Positions 56,731-64,000 of a stretch of 64,000 nucleotides of DNA are shown piece after piece. Made by a program: the position numbers and the translations under genes. The DNA comes from an uncultured Bacteroidales bacterium. Its GTDB lineage: Bacteria > Bacteroidota > Bacteroidia > Bacteroidales > UBA932. Position 1 is the stretch's first letter. Each line of letters starts with the position of its first letter. The notes below the pieces were generated by a model, which was not told where the DNA came from, ran no database searches, and worked only from the letters and a program-made list of their open reading frames with translations. The stretch spans positions 62,001-126,000 of the forward strand of contig CAMVMG010000001.1 in the NCBI GenBank assembly GCA_947168525.1, read 5' to 3'.

Positions 56731-58932
56731 CTAATTGGCCACCTCACAGAGGAATTTCAGGCGCACCAGGCGGATCTCTTCCTCGCTGTAGTCCGACCCA
56801 AGAGCCTGGATGGCATCTTCCAGGGAGTCTGATGCCGCCTCTTCCCGGAACCAGTCGTAGATTTCCTCCACGACGTCCTCGTCCAGTTCCTGCTCGATAT
56901 AATAATTGAGGTTCACCTTTGTGCCGGCGGACACGATGGCCTCTATCTCCGTGAGCAGGTCATCCATTTCCAATCCCTTGGCCGATGCGATATCCTCCAG
57001 GGAAAGCTTGCGGTCGATGGACTGGATGATATACACTTTGTTGCCGGACTTGGAAGCGACGGACTTGACGATGAAGTCGTCCGGGCGGTCTATCTCGTTT
57101 TCTTCTACATATTTGGCGATGAGCTCCACGAAGGGAGCCCCGTACTTTCTGGCCTTGCCCTCTCCCACACCCTGGCACTTTTCCGACATTTCCTTGATGG
57201 TGAGGGGATAGAGGATGGTCATGTCTTCCAGGGCAGGGTCTGAGAAGACCACCCAGGGTTGCACTTTGTGCCGGCGGGCCACTTCTTTCCTGAGGTCTTT
57301 GAGCATGGACAGCAGCACCGGGTCTCCGCCTCCGCCGCCTTGTCCGGGTACGCCGGGGTCTTCCTCTTCATCGTCTTCGGAGTCGGAGAAGGTGCGGTCT
57401 TCCACCAGCATCAGTTCCTGCGGATCCTGGAAAAAGGCGCGGCCGCGCTCCGTCACGGAGATAAGGCCGTAATTCTCAATGTCTTTGTCCAGGAAATGGA
57501 GGATGATGCCCTGGTGGATGACGGCGGCCCAGAAGCGGATGTCGTGGTCTTTTCCGGCGCCGAACAGCTCCAGGGTGTCGTGTTTGTAGGACTTGACCAT
57601 GGCATTGGTCACTCCCGACAGGATATTGGCCAGATGTTCCAGCTTGAAACGCTCCGGAAGGGCTTCTATCAGCTCAATCACCAGGCACATGTCTTCCTTT
57701 CCGTCGAAGCGAACCTTGGGGTGGAGGCAGTTGTCGCAGGCGCCGCAATTGTCCGGGAGATAATCTTCGCCGAAGTAATTCAGCAGCAGTTTTCTGCGGC
57801 ACTGGCTGGACTCTGCGTAGGCGACGGTCTCGTTCAGGAGCTGTTTGCCGATTTCCTGCTCTGCCACCGGCTTGCCCTGCATGAATTTTTCCAGTTTCTG
57901 GATATCCTTATAACTGTAATAGGTGAGGCAGATGCCCTCTTTGCCGTCCCGCCCGGACCGGCCGGTTTCCTGATAATAACCTTCTATGCTCTTGGGAATG
58001 TCGTAATGGATGACAAAACGCACATCCGGCTTGTCGATGCCCATGCCGAAAGCGATGGTGGCCACGATGACATCCACCTCTTCCGTGAGGAACTTGTCCT
58101 GGTTCTCCGCCCGGGTTTTGGCATCCAGCCCGGCGTGATAGGGAAGGGCCCGGATGCCGTTGATGCACAGTAGCTGTGCCATTTCCTCCACTTTTTTGCG
58201 GCTGAGGCAATAGATGATACCCGATTTGCCGGGGTGCTGGCGGATAAAGCGGATGATGTCTTTTTCCGGCTCCACTTTGTCCCGGACCTCGTAATAAAGG
58301 TTGGGACGGTTGAAGGACGAGCGGAACACCTTGGCATCCTGGATGCGCAGGTTTTTGAGGATGTCGCTCTGGACCTTGGGCGTGGCCGTGGCGGTGAGGG
58401 CAATCACCGGCGCCGGCTGGATTTCCTCTATGATGGAGCGAATCTTGCGGTATTCCGGCCTGAAGTCGTGCCCCCATTCCGAGATACAGTGGGCTTCGTC
58501 TACGGCATAGAACGAGATGTCTATCTCTTTCAGGAGATTGATGTTGTCTTCTTTGGTCAGGGATTCCGGCGCCACGTACAGCAGTTTGGTAACCCCGTTG
58601 AGCAGGTCTTCCCGCACTTCTGCCACCTGGGCGCGGCTGAGCGATGAATTCAGAAAATGGGCGATGCCATCGTCTCCGGACTCGAAGCCCCGGATGGCGT
58701 CCACCTGGTTTTTCATGAGGGCGATCAGCGGCGATATCACAATGGCCGTGCCCTCCATGACCAGGGCGGGCAGCTGGTAGCACAGGGATTTCCCCCCGCC
58801 TGTAGGCATGAGCACAAAGGCATTCCCTCCCCCCACCAGGTGCCGGATGATGGCTTCCTGGTCTCCCTTGAAAGCGTCGTAGCCAAAAAAGGTCTTCAGC
58901 TTGTTGTGAAGGGTATTGGAGTCGATGGTCAT
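56731..58932 (-). CDS. recQ: ATP-dependent DNA helicase RecQ
   Basis: A 733-residue 3'-5' helicase. Motifs: PTGGGKSLCYQLPALV (motif I), ISPLIALMKNQVD, DEAHCISEWGHDFRPEY (motif II and aromatic loop), GIIYCLSRKKVEEM, GRSGRDG (motif VI). The RQC zinc region has CRRKLLLNYFGEDYLPDNCGACDNC split by the conserved cysteines, followed by an HRDC domain (RKEVARRHKVQPWVVFSD) and an additional C-terminal helical region, so it is a long-form RecQ. The start ATG 58932 is monocistronic. Confidence 0.95.
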   Translation of the reverse strand: MTIDSNTLHNKLKTFFGYDAFKGDQEAIIRHLVGGGNAFVLMPTGGGKSLCYQLPALVMEGTAIVISPLIALMKNQVDAIRGFESGDDGIAHFLNSSLSRAQVAEVREDLLNGVTKLLYVAPESLTKEDNINLLKEIDISFYAVDEAHCISEWGHDFRPEYRKIRSIIEEIQPAPVIALTATATPKVQSDILKNLRIQDAKVFRSSFNRPNLYYEVRDKVEPEKDIIRFIRQHPGKSGIIYCLSRKKVEEMAQLLCINGIRALPYHAGLDAKTRAENQDKFLTEEVDVIVATIAFGMGIDKPDVRFVIHYDIPKSIEGYYQETGRSGRDGKEGICLTYYSYKDIQKLEKFMQGKPVAEQEIGKQLLNETVAYAESSQCRRKLLLNYFGEDYLPDNCGACDNCLHPKVRFDGKEDMCLVIELIEALPERFKLEHLANILSGVTNAMVKSYKHDTLELFGAGKDHDIRFWAAVIHQGIILHFLDKDIENYGLISVTERGRAFFQDPQELMLVEDRTFSDSEDDEEEDPGVPGQGGGGGDPVLLSMLKDLRKEVARRHKVQPWVVFSDPALEDMTILYPLTIKEMSEKCQGVGEGKARKYGAPFVELIAKYVEENEIDRPDDFIVKSVASKSGNKVYIIQSIDRKLSLEDIASAKGLEMDDLLTEIEAIVSAGTKVNLNYYIEQELDEDVVEEIYDWFREEAASDSLEDAIQALGSDYSEEEIRLVRLKFLCEVAN

Positions 58933-59034
58933 AAATTAGTTTTCATAGATTCGTTTAAATATAGGAAATAATGCCGAGACTTCCAAATTTTTCGATTTAT
59001 AGCAATTTCTTAATATTTTTTAAGAAAAAAACGC

Positions 59035-59042
59035 TAACTTTG
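59035..59042 (+). promoter_or_regulatory. -7 box for the FKBP lipoprotein gene
   Basis: TAACTTTG, 61 bases before the ATG at 59104. The 170-base gap to recQ is AT-rich and otherwise featureless. Confidence 0.55.
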
Positions 59043-59103
59043 CAAGTTCAAAGGAAAAGAAATTTCCGGCTCTGATACAGACAACGTTAAAAACATTTAT
59101 AGT

Positions 59104-59853
59104 ATGAAACTTTTCAGATTTATTGCCATTGCATCGGCTGCTGCCATGATGCTTGCCTGTAGCGGATCTTCCAAGGTAGAAGGTTCCAAGGCTGTCCGTG
59201 ATCTGCTCCCCACCAAGGGTCAGATTGATTCCGCCGCTTACCTTCTTGGTGTGAACTTCGGCATGGTCATTTCCCAGAACAACTTCGGCGAACTGAACAT
59301 GGCCCAGCTCCGTAAGGGCATGGACGACGCCCTCAAGGCCAAAGGTGTCCCCGGTGACTCCGCTTACAGCAAACAGTTCAAGATCAATCCCGAGGAGATG
59401 AATACGGTGCTCAACAACTTTGTCCAGAAGCGCATGGCCTACTCCGCCGGCCTCAACAAGGAGAAAGGCGACCAGTTCCGCAAGGATTTCATGGCCAAGA
59501 ACAACGCCGATTCCACCGTTACCGGTATCGTTTACCTGATCCAGGATTCCGGCAGCGGCGTACGTGCCGTCTCCGACCGCGACACTGTCAAGGTCAACTA
59601 CCGCGGCACCCTCATCGACGGCACCGAGTTCGACAGCAACAACGGCATCTCCTTCCCGCTCAACCGCGTCATCCCCGGCTGGACCGAGGGCATGAAGCTC
59701 GTGGGTGAGGGTGGCAAGATCACCCTGGTGATTCCTGCCGAGATGGGTTACGGCGAGCGTGGCGCCGGCGGCAACATCGGCCCCAACGCTACCCTTGTCT
59801 TTGATGTGGACCTGCTGGAGGTTCATCCTTTCGTAGCCCCCGCTGAAAACTAG
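59104..59853 (+). CDS. FKBP-type peptidyl-prolyl isomerase, lipoprotein
   Basis: A 249-residue protein with a lipoprotein signal (MKLFRFIAIASAAAMMLACS, lipobox LACS), an N-terminal helical FkpA-like region (AQLRKGMDDALKAKG), and a C-terminal FKBP domain: VKVNYRGTLIDGTEFDS, FPLNRVIPGWTEGMKLV, PAEMGYGERG, LVFDVDLLEV. Likely periplasmic folding helper attached to a membrane. The DUF3127 gene follows by six bases. Confidence 0.93.
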   Translation: MKLFRFIAIASAAAMMLACSGSSKVEGSKAVRDLLPTKGQIDSAAYLLGVNFGMVISQNNFGELNMAQLRKGMDDALKAKGVPGDSAYSKQFKINPEEMNTVLNNFVQKRMAYSAGLNKEKGDQFRKDFMAKNNADSTVTGIVYLIQDSGSGVRAVSDRDTVKVNYRGTLIDGTEFDSNNGISFPLNRVIPGWTEGMKLVGEGGKITLVIPAEMGYGERGAGGNIGPNATLVFDVDLLEVHPFVAPAEN

Positions 59854-59859
59854 TTTCCC

Positions 59860-60255
59860 ATGGCACTCGAACTGGAAGGAACCCTTCGCCAGAAACTGGG
59901 CGTCCAAAGCGGCACATCGGCCCGTGGCCCCTGGGCCAAACAGGAATTCATCCTGGAATTTCCGGACGGCAACTACACTTCGCAGGCCTGCTTCACCGCA
60001 TGGGGACAGGACAAAGTGCAGGAGTTGGACAAATATCAGGTGGGAGACCATATCAAGGTGTCTTTCAACCTGAAAAGCCGCGAATACAACGGCCGGTGGT
60101 ACAACGATCTCCAGATCTGGCGCATCTCCCCTGCAGGGGGAGAGGCAGCCGCCCATCCGGCGCCGGCTCCGTCCGAGCCCATCTATCAGGCCCCTCCGGC
60201 TCCCTCCATTTCCGACATGCCTGCAGACAATCCGGAAGACGACCTTCCGTTCTAG
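59860..60255 (+). CDS. DUF3127 OB-fold-like protein with SSB-type tail
   Basis: The first ~90 residues (LEGTLRQKLGVQSG, KQEFILEFPDG, DHIKVSFNLKSREY, LQIWRISPAG) match DUF3127, a probable OB fold found in Bacteroidota. The C-terminus is Pro/Ala-rich and ends NPEDDLPF, the same tip as the SSB protein at 11.8 kb. This suggests ssDNA binding and use of SSB partner proteins, but no function is established. It follows the FKBP gene by six bases and a terminator follows. Confidence 0.85.
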   Translation: MALELEGTLRQKLGVQSGTSARGPWAKQEFILEFPDGNYTSQACFTAWGQDKVQELDKYQVGDHIKVSFNLKSREYNGRWYNDLQIWRISPAGGEAAAHPAPAPSEPIYQAPPAPSISDMPADNPEDDLPF

Positions 60256-60290
60256 AAAAAAACCTTCGGATCAGCTTCCGAAGGTTTTTT
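60256..60290. terminator. Bidirectional terminator after the DUF3127 gene
   Basis: Stem AAAAAAACCTTCGGA (60256-60270) and TCCGAAGGTTTTTT (60277-60290). It lies between convergent DUF3127 and M16 genes. Confidence 0.85.
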
Positions 60291-60291
60291 G

Positions 60292-61527
60292 TTACAGATA
60301 GACCAGCGAGGAAAGTTTCTCCGGCGCAAACAGCCGGCAGGCCATCTGCCGCAGGTCTTCGCCGGTTATGGACTGCAGGCAGGCACGGGTTTCTTCCGGC
60401 GACATAATCTTTCCCCAGGCCAGGAGGCTCTTCCCCATGGACAGGCACTGGGCTTCCCCGGCTTCCGAGCCAATCGCCAGCTGCCCCAGGAGCTGCTTGC
60501 GGTAGCTCTTGAGCCTGGCCTCGCTCAGCGGGGCTTCCCGGAGCCGGGCCAGTGTTTTGTCGATAGCCGCCAGGCAGGCTTCCAGATTGGGCCGGTCACA
60601 GCCGAAGCTGATGGCCGCCACTCCGGTGTCGGCATATTGCGTGTAAGAACATTCGATGCCGTACACCCAGCCTTTTTTCTCCCGGAGCTCGGCGTTGAGC
60701 AGGGAGTTGGAGGCGGGACCGCCCAGGATATTCACTAGCATGGCCGCCACCATCCGGTCCGGCATCTCGTATAGGGAAGGGGCGTATCCGCCCACCACGG
60801 CGTTTACCTCGTGGTTCTTTTTATCGATGATTTTGTGAAAAATGTTCTCGGGGCAGGGGATGCCTTTCCCGGCAGGCTCCGCCTTCTGTAGCGGGGTGCT
60901 GTTCGGGAAAATGCCTTTCACGAGGGTCTGGATCTTTTTCTCCAGCTCTTTTTCGGGAACGTCGGCCACCAGGGTGAGGGCCATCCTTTCCGGCGTGAAA
61001 AAAGTCCGGACAAAGCGGCGGAGCTGCTCCGGCGTGATTTTCTTCACACTGGCCGATGTTCCCAGAATAGGCTGTTCCAGGGGATGCTCCTGAAAGAGGA
61101 GTCCCTCGAACTTGTCGTATATGTCCTCGGCCGGGTTGTCTTTATACGAGATAATCTCGTCCAGGACCACGCCGCGCTCGGTCTCGATCTCTGCATCGGG
61201 AAAGGTGGCTTCCGTGGCCAGTTCGAACAGCAGGCGCACCGCTTTCCACACGTCTTCCTTGAGAACCGTAGCGTGGAGGACAATCTCCTCCTTGGTGGTG
61301 TATGCGTTGAGTTCCCCGCCCAGCCTGTCCAGGTAACTGTTGATGACGGAGGCCGTTTTCCGACGGGTGCCGCGGAAGAGGGTATGTTCTACAAAATGGG
61401 CGATTCCGGAGGGAAATCCGGCCTCCTGGACAGTTCCGCACCCGATGGAGAGGGCGCAATACGCCACGGAACGGCCGCTCCGGCGAACCGCATACTGAAG
61501 CCCGCAGGGGGTTATGCCGCTGGTCAT
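60292..61527 (-). CDS. M16-family zinc metallopeptidase
   Basis: A 411-residue single-unit M16 peptidase. The inverted zinc motif HxxEH is HFVEH (44-48) in GIAHFVEHTLFRG, and the third ligand Glu is in ETERGVVLDEI. It lacks a signal peptide. The second half has the normal non-catalytic fold (NILGGPASNSLLNAELREKKGWVYG). Its start overlaps the stop of the secreted-protein gene. Confidence 0.9.
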   Translation of the reverse strand: MTSGITPCGLQYAVRRSGRSVAYCALSIGCGTVQEAGFPSGIAHFVEHTLFRGTRRKTASVINSYLDRLGGELNAYTTKEEIVLHATVLKEDVWKAVRLLFELATEATFPDAEIETERGVVLDEIISYKDNPAEDIYDKFEGLLFQEHPLEQPILGTSASVKKITPEQLRRFVRTFFTPERMALTLVADVPEKELEKKIQTLVKGIFPNSTPLQKAEPAGKGIPCPENIFHKIIDKKNHEVNAVVGGYAPSLYEMPDRMVAAMLVNILGGPASNSLLNAELREKKGWVYGIECSYTQYADTGVAAISFGCDRPNLEACLAAIDKTLARLREAPLSEARLKSYRKQLLGQLAIGSEAGEAQCLSMGKSLLAWGKIMSPEETRACLQSITGEDLRQMACRLFAPEKLSSLVYL

Positions 61528-62375
61528 CGTCCTTTCGCCATTCTTTTCAGGTCATCGGTGAGGAACCCGACACCGGAGCGGTTGCTCACTTTGTGGCGGC
61601 GGAGGTAATAGAGCGAGTGGTTCTCTGCATCGATGAGCATCTTGTAGCACCAGGAATCGGAAGTGGGGACGGAGGGTGCCACCACGAAACCAACCAGGGT
61701 ATTGTAGGAGCCCAGCTGGAACATCTTGTCGGCCTCTTCCTCGTCGTCGCACAGGAGGATGTCGTCGTCCAGGTACTTGTCCCCGTCCCGTTCAGAGACC
61801 TGTGGGGCTATATCTGTGATGGACAGATAGATGCGCTTGGCCTTCCCGTCCTTGGCGTAATTCTCGTTAAACCAGTCTTCCATCTGGTAGGCGGTTTTCT
61901 CCGACTGCATGGCGGCCAGCGTGAACTGCTGGACTGCACTTACCAGCGCTCCCAGATAGACCAGTTCCCGGCCGCTGTTCCCCTCTGCCGCGCACACGGG
62001 AAGGGAGATGATTTCCGGCATTTTGGCAAGGCCGTCCTTCGCGGCGGGGTCTCCTTTGACCAGTGTAAGGAAGGTAATGCCGGGGTCTGCGTTTTCATTG
62101 GAACGGGTGTCCGTGAGCAGCAGGAAATAGAAACGGTCCTGCGTCTTGCGAGCCTCGAACTCCGCCGGGGTACAGAATTCAAAGGCCGATGCCGTCCAGG
62201 TCCTGCTTACTTCCTGGCGCAGGGCGCCGTCCAGGATGGAATTGCCGGAAAGCACCACCTGGGTGACTTTGTCCGTGAAGTCGTTCAGCCGATATTTACG
62301 GGTGGTTACAGTCCCCTGTGCAAGGAGAGCAAAGCAGAAAAGGGTGGCCGTAAGGCATGCAATGATTCTTTTCAT
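61524..62375 (-). CDS. Predicted periplasmic protein of unknown function
   Basis: Signal peptide MKRIIACLTATLFCFALLAQG, then a soluble part with beta-rich sections (RFYFLLLTDTRSN; NTLVGFVVAPSVPTSDSWCY) and an acidic stretch (DDDILLCDDEEEADKMF). No family recognised. It is translated in one run with the M16 peptidase, the TonB-like protein and udk. A pairing with the peptidase is only inference. Confidence 0.65.
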   Translation of the reverse strand: MKRIIACLTATLFCFALLAQGTVTTRKYRLNDFTDKVTQVVLSGNSILDGALRQEVSRTWTASAFEFCTPAEFEARKTQDRFYFLLLTDTRSNENADPGITFLTLVKGDPAAKDGLAKMPEIISLPVCAAEGNSGRELVYLGALVSAVQQFTLAAMQSEKTAYQMEDWFNENYAKDGKAKRIYLSITDIAPQVSERDGDKYLDDDILLCDDEEEADKMFQLGSYNTLVGFVVAPSVPTSDSWCYKMLIDAENHSLYYLRRHKVSNRSGVGFLTDDLKRMAKGR

Positions 62376-62379
62376 ATCT

Positions 62380-63093
62380 CTATTGTGCTATGAATGCGTA
62401 TGTTATGGTTCCTGCCTGCCGGGCAGGTGCGGTCTGCGAGGCGGAAAACTTGGATAGCCGGGCCGCCCGGACGGCGAATGTCCTGAGGCAGTTGTCCTGC
62501 GACGAGGAGGCGTCATCCACTTTGGCGTTTACCACCGTTCCCCGGTTGTCCACGGTGATAATCACCGTCACTTCTCCGGCCCCGTAGCAGCGGTAGGCGG
62601 GGATGGGAAGGTGGGAGGCTTTCCTGCCCTCTAAGCTCCAGGAGAGGACAGAAGGGCCGCTGTAGGCTTTGGGCTCCTTGTCCTTGACTTCCTTGTCCGG
62701 TTTGTCCGGCAGGGCGGCGAAGTCGTCCGGATTCTCCTGTTCCCGGTGTTGTCCGTCCTTCAAGTCCTGTGCCAAGCGCTCCGCTTCGCGGTAAAGCTCG
62801 TCGGCATCGGTGCCCCTGTCATCTTTCAGGGCCGACCGGTCCACGGCCACATTCCGCACCGGAACGCCGGCCGATGCCGATATCAGGTTTTCCAGCAGCT
62901 GGGATACGTTCTCTTTCAGTTCCCGCTCTTCCCGGATGCGTTCCCGCTCTTCCTCCTGGGTGAAATCCAGCACGAAGCTGTTTTCCCGCTGCACCTCAAA
63001 GCCGATCCTGACCACCAGCAATACGATAATCACCGCGACATGGATAATCGCGGTGATGTAAAGCCCGGCTTTCTGGTCAGGAGTCAGTCTCAT
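62380..63093 (-). CDS. TonB-like periplasmic energy-transducer protein
   Basis: A 237-residue protein with one N-terminal helix (AGLYITAIIHVAVIIVLLVVRIG), a long charged coil rich in Glu and Arg (QEEERERIREERELKENV), and a C-terminal TonB-like beta domain (GAGEVTVIITVDNRGTVVNAKVDDASSS; GTITYAFIAQ). No ExbB or ExbD is nearby, so it may use the pair at 34 kb. It is 4 bases from the secreted protein gene and overlaps udk. Confidence 0.75.
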   Translation of the reverse strand: MRLTPDQKAGLYITAIIHVAVIIVLLVVRIGFEVQRENSFVLDFTQEEERERIREERELKENVSQLLENLISASAGVPVRNVAVDRSALKDDRGTDADELYREAERLAQDLKDGQHREQENPDDFAALPDKPDKEVKDKEPKAYSGPSVLSWSLEGRKASHLPIPAYRCYGAGEVTVIITVDNRGTVVNAKVDDASSSQDNCLRTFAVRAARLSKFSASQTAPARQAGTITYAFIAQ

Positions 63094-63728
63094 CCATTCT
63101 GTTTTTTCTTGCTCCGTTTCTGTTTGAGGGCCTGTTCCACGGTGGTGGTGAGGACGTCGATGGCCACTTTGTTGTGCCCGCCCTGCGGCACGATGATGTC
63201 GGCATAGCGCTTGGACGGTTCGATGAACTGCAGGTGCATGGGTTTAACCGTGTCGCAGTAATGTTCGATGGCGGTTTCTATGGTGCGCCCGCGTTCTGCG
63301 ATGTCCCGGACAATAATCCTGAGCACCCGGTCGTCGTCGTCAGCGTCGACAAAGATTTTGATGTTCATCTGGTCCCGGAGCTCTTTGCAAGTGAAGATGA
63401 GAATGCCTTCTACGATAATCACTTCTGCAGGCTCTACCGTAATGGTTTCCGTTGCGGAACGGGAGCAGGTAATATAGGAGTATACCGGCTGCTCGATGGT
63501 TTTCCCGGCCTTGAGTTCCCGAATTTGCTGGCACATCAGTTTCCAGTCAATGGCGTCCGGATGGTCGAAGTTGATGTTTTTCCGCTCTTCCGGCGGCACG
63601 TGGCTGGAATCTTTGTAGTAGGAGTCCTGCGGGATGACCACCACTTTTCCGTGAAGCTGCCGGGTGATGGCCTTTACCACAGTTGTCTTTCCGGAACCGG
63701 AACCTCCGGCGATACCAATTACGAGCAT
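63090..63728 (-). CDS. udk: Uridine kinase
   Basis: Phosphorylates uridine and cytidine with ATP or GTP in salvage. The 212-residue protein begins MLVIGIAGGSGSGKTTVVKA (P-loop 8-16), has PQDSYYKDSSHVPPEERKNINFDHPDA as conserved core (in two runs), VIIVEGILIF, and RRxxRD-type VRDIAERGRT. Length normal. The start overlaps the upstream spacer before asnS. Confidence 0.94.
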   Translation of the reverse strand: MLVIGIAGGSGSGKTTVVKAITRQLHGKVVVIPQDSYYKDSSHVPPEERKNINFDHPDAIDWKLMCQQIRELKAGKTIEQPVYSYITCSRSATETITVEPAEVIIVEGILIFTCKELRDQMNIKIFVDADDDDRVLRIIVRDIAERGRTIETAIEHYCDTVKPMHLQFIEPSKRYADIIVPQGGHNKVAIDVLTTTVEQALKQKRSKKKQNG

Positions 63729-63745
63729 ATAAGTTTAGGTTTTCG

Positions 63746-64000
63746 TTAGAATTCGGCGTTTTTGGGGGTTCTGGGGAAGGGAATGACGTCGCGAATGTTG
63801 GCCATGCCGGTTACAAACAGCAGGAGACGCTCGAATCCCAGGCCGAAGCCGCTGTGGGGAACCGTCCCGTAGCGGCGGGTGTCGATATACCATTCCAGGT
63901 TCTTGCGGCTCATGCCCAGTTCTTCGATGCGTTTTTCCAGTTTTTCCAGGGAGGATTCACGCTCGCTGCCGCCGATAATCTCTCCAATTTTGGGGAACAG
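63746..64000 (-). CDS. asnS: Asparaginyl-tRNA synthetase, C-terminal 84 residues (partial)
   Basis: On the minus strand the frame to the window end codes for [20 protein letters not shown], ...[18 protein letters not shown], class II motif 3 as [19 protein letters not shown], and the ending [17 protein letters not shown], the usual AsnRS C-terminus. The N-terminal part lies beyond base 64000. The stop at 63746-63748 is 17 bases before the udk start. Confidence 0.93.
   Translation of the reverse strand: MFPKIGEIIGGSERESSLEKLEKRIEELGMSRKNLEWYIDTRRYGTVPHSGFGLGFERLLLFVTGMANIRDVIPFPRTPKNAEF

Noticed and set aside
62180..62200. AAAGGCCGATGCC in the periplasmic protein gene
   Set aside because: No inverted arms; the residues (WTASAFEF) fit the surrounding protein, so it is a chance core match.

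Overview
This window is a gene-dense stretch of a Bacteroidota chromosome, most likely order Bacteroidales, with a fairly G+C-rich base composition by eye. The evidence is the gene families (batA-E, DUF3127, DUF6913-type and DUF1015 proteins, a short SerA with Lys in place of the catalytic His, ExbBD/TonB), the many TAnnTTTG promoter boxes, and the near absence of Shine-Dalgarno starts. I count about 62 protein genes. I see no rRNA or tRNA gene, no CRISPR array, and no intergenic gap over 300 bases.

Layout: 1-3.5 kb is the end of a surface-polysaccharide cluster (SLBB export protein, Wzz-like chain-length protein, a lipoprotein). 3.5-16 kb holds housekeeping genes (cysS, xth, threonine aldolase, a PfkB kinase, an LPG-synthase-like membrane protein, aroE, ssb, a SpoU methyltransferase, lysS, a nucleoside kinase). 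16.1-18.7 kb is an accessory island: a RAYT-like HUH transposase split by an in-frame TAG, with four ~53-bp palindromes. 18.7-35.8 kb carries uvrA, an acyl-CoA ligase, two tandem deoxynucleoside kinases, a metallo-hydrolase, recJ, aroK, parC, era, a pseudouridine synthase, tonB-exbD-exbB and truA. 35.8-43.9 kb is a complete MoxR/DUF58/Bat operon ending in a BatD-BatE fusion. 43.9-51.9 kb has glyA, a second SpoU methyltransferase, miaA, an IMPACT-family protein and serC-serA-DUF1015. 52-64 kb has metG, dnaG, recQ, an FKBP lipoprotein, DUF3127, an M16 peptidase, a second TonB-like protein, udk and the 3' end of asnS.

The most unusual content is two related classes of palindromic repeat. Class R (four copies at 16.1-18.7 kb) surrounds the transposase gene, and one copy contains its stop codon. 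Each has the outer stem GCCATGTTGC/GCAACATGGC, a fixed CGGAATCGGCC-type core, and an inner hairpin whose bases change while pairing is kept. Class E (five copies) has long perfect or near-perfect stems that differ between copies but carry the same apex, read on the sense strand as GCA-N5/6-AAGGCCGA-TGC. Four E copies lie in frame inside cysS, two SpoU methyltransferase genes and metG; the fifth fills the era-parC gap. All five have the same orientation relative to transcription, and all are in or beside translation or RNA genes. In two unrelated genes the apex recurs at exactly 51-nt spacing. I know of nothing in Bacteroidota like this; the closest known analogy is the in-frame palindromic elements of Rickettsia. 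That the R transposase mobilises E copies is my inference.
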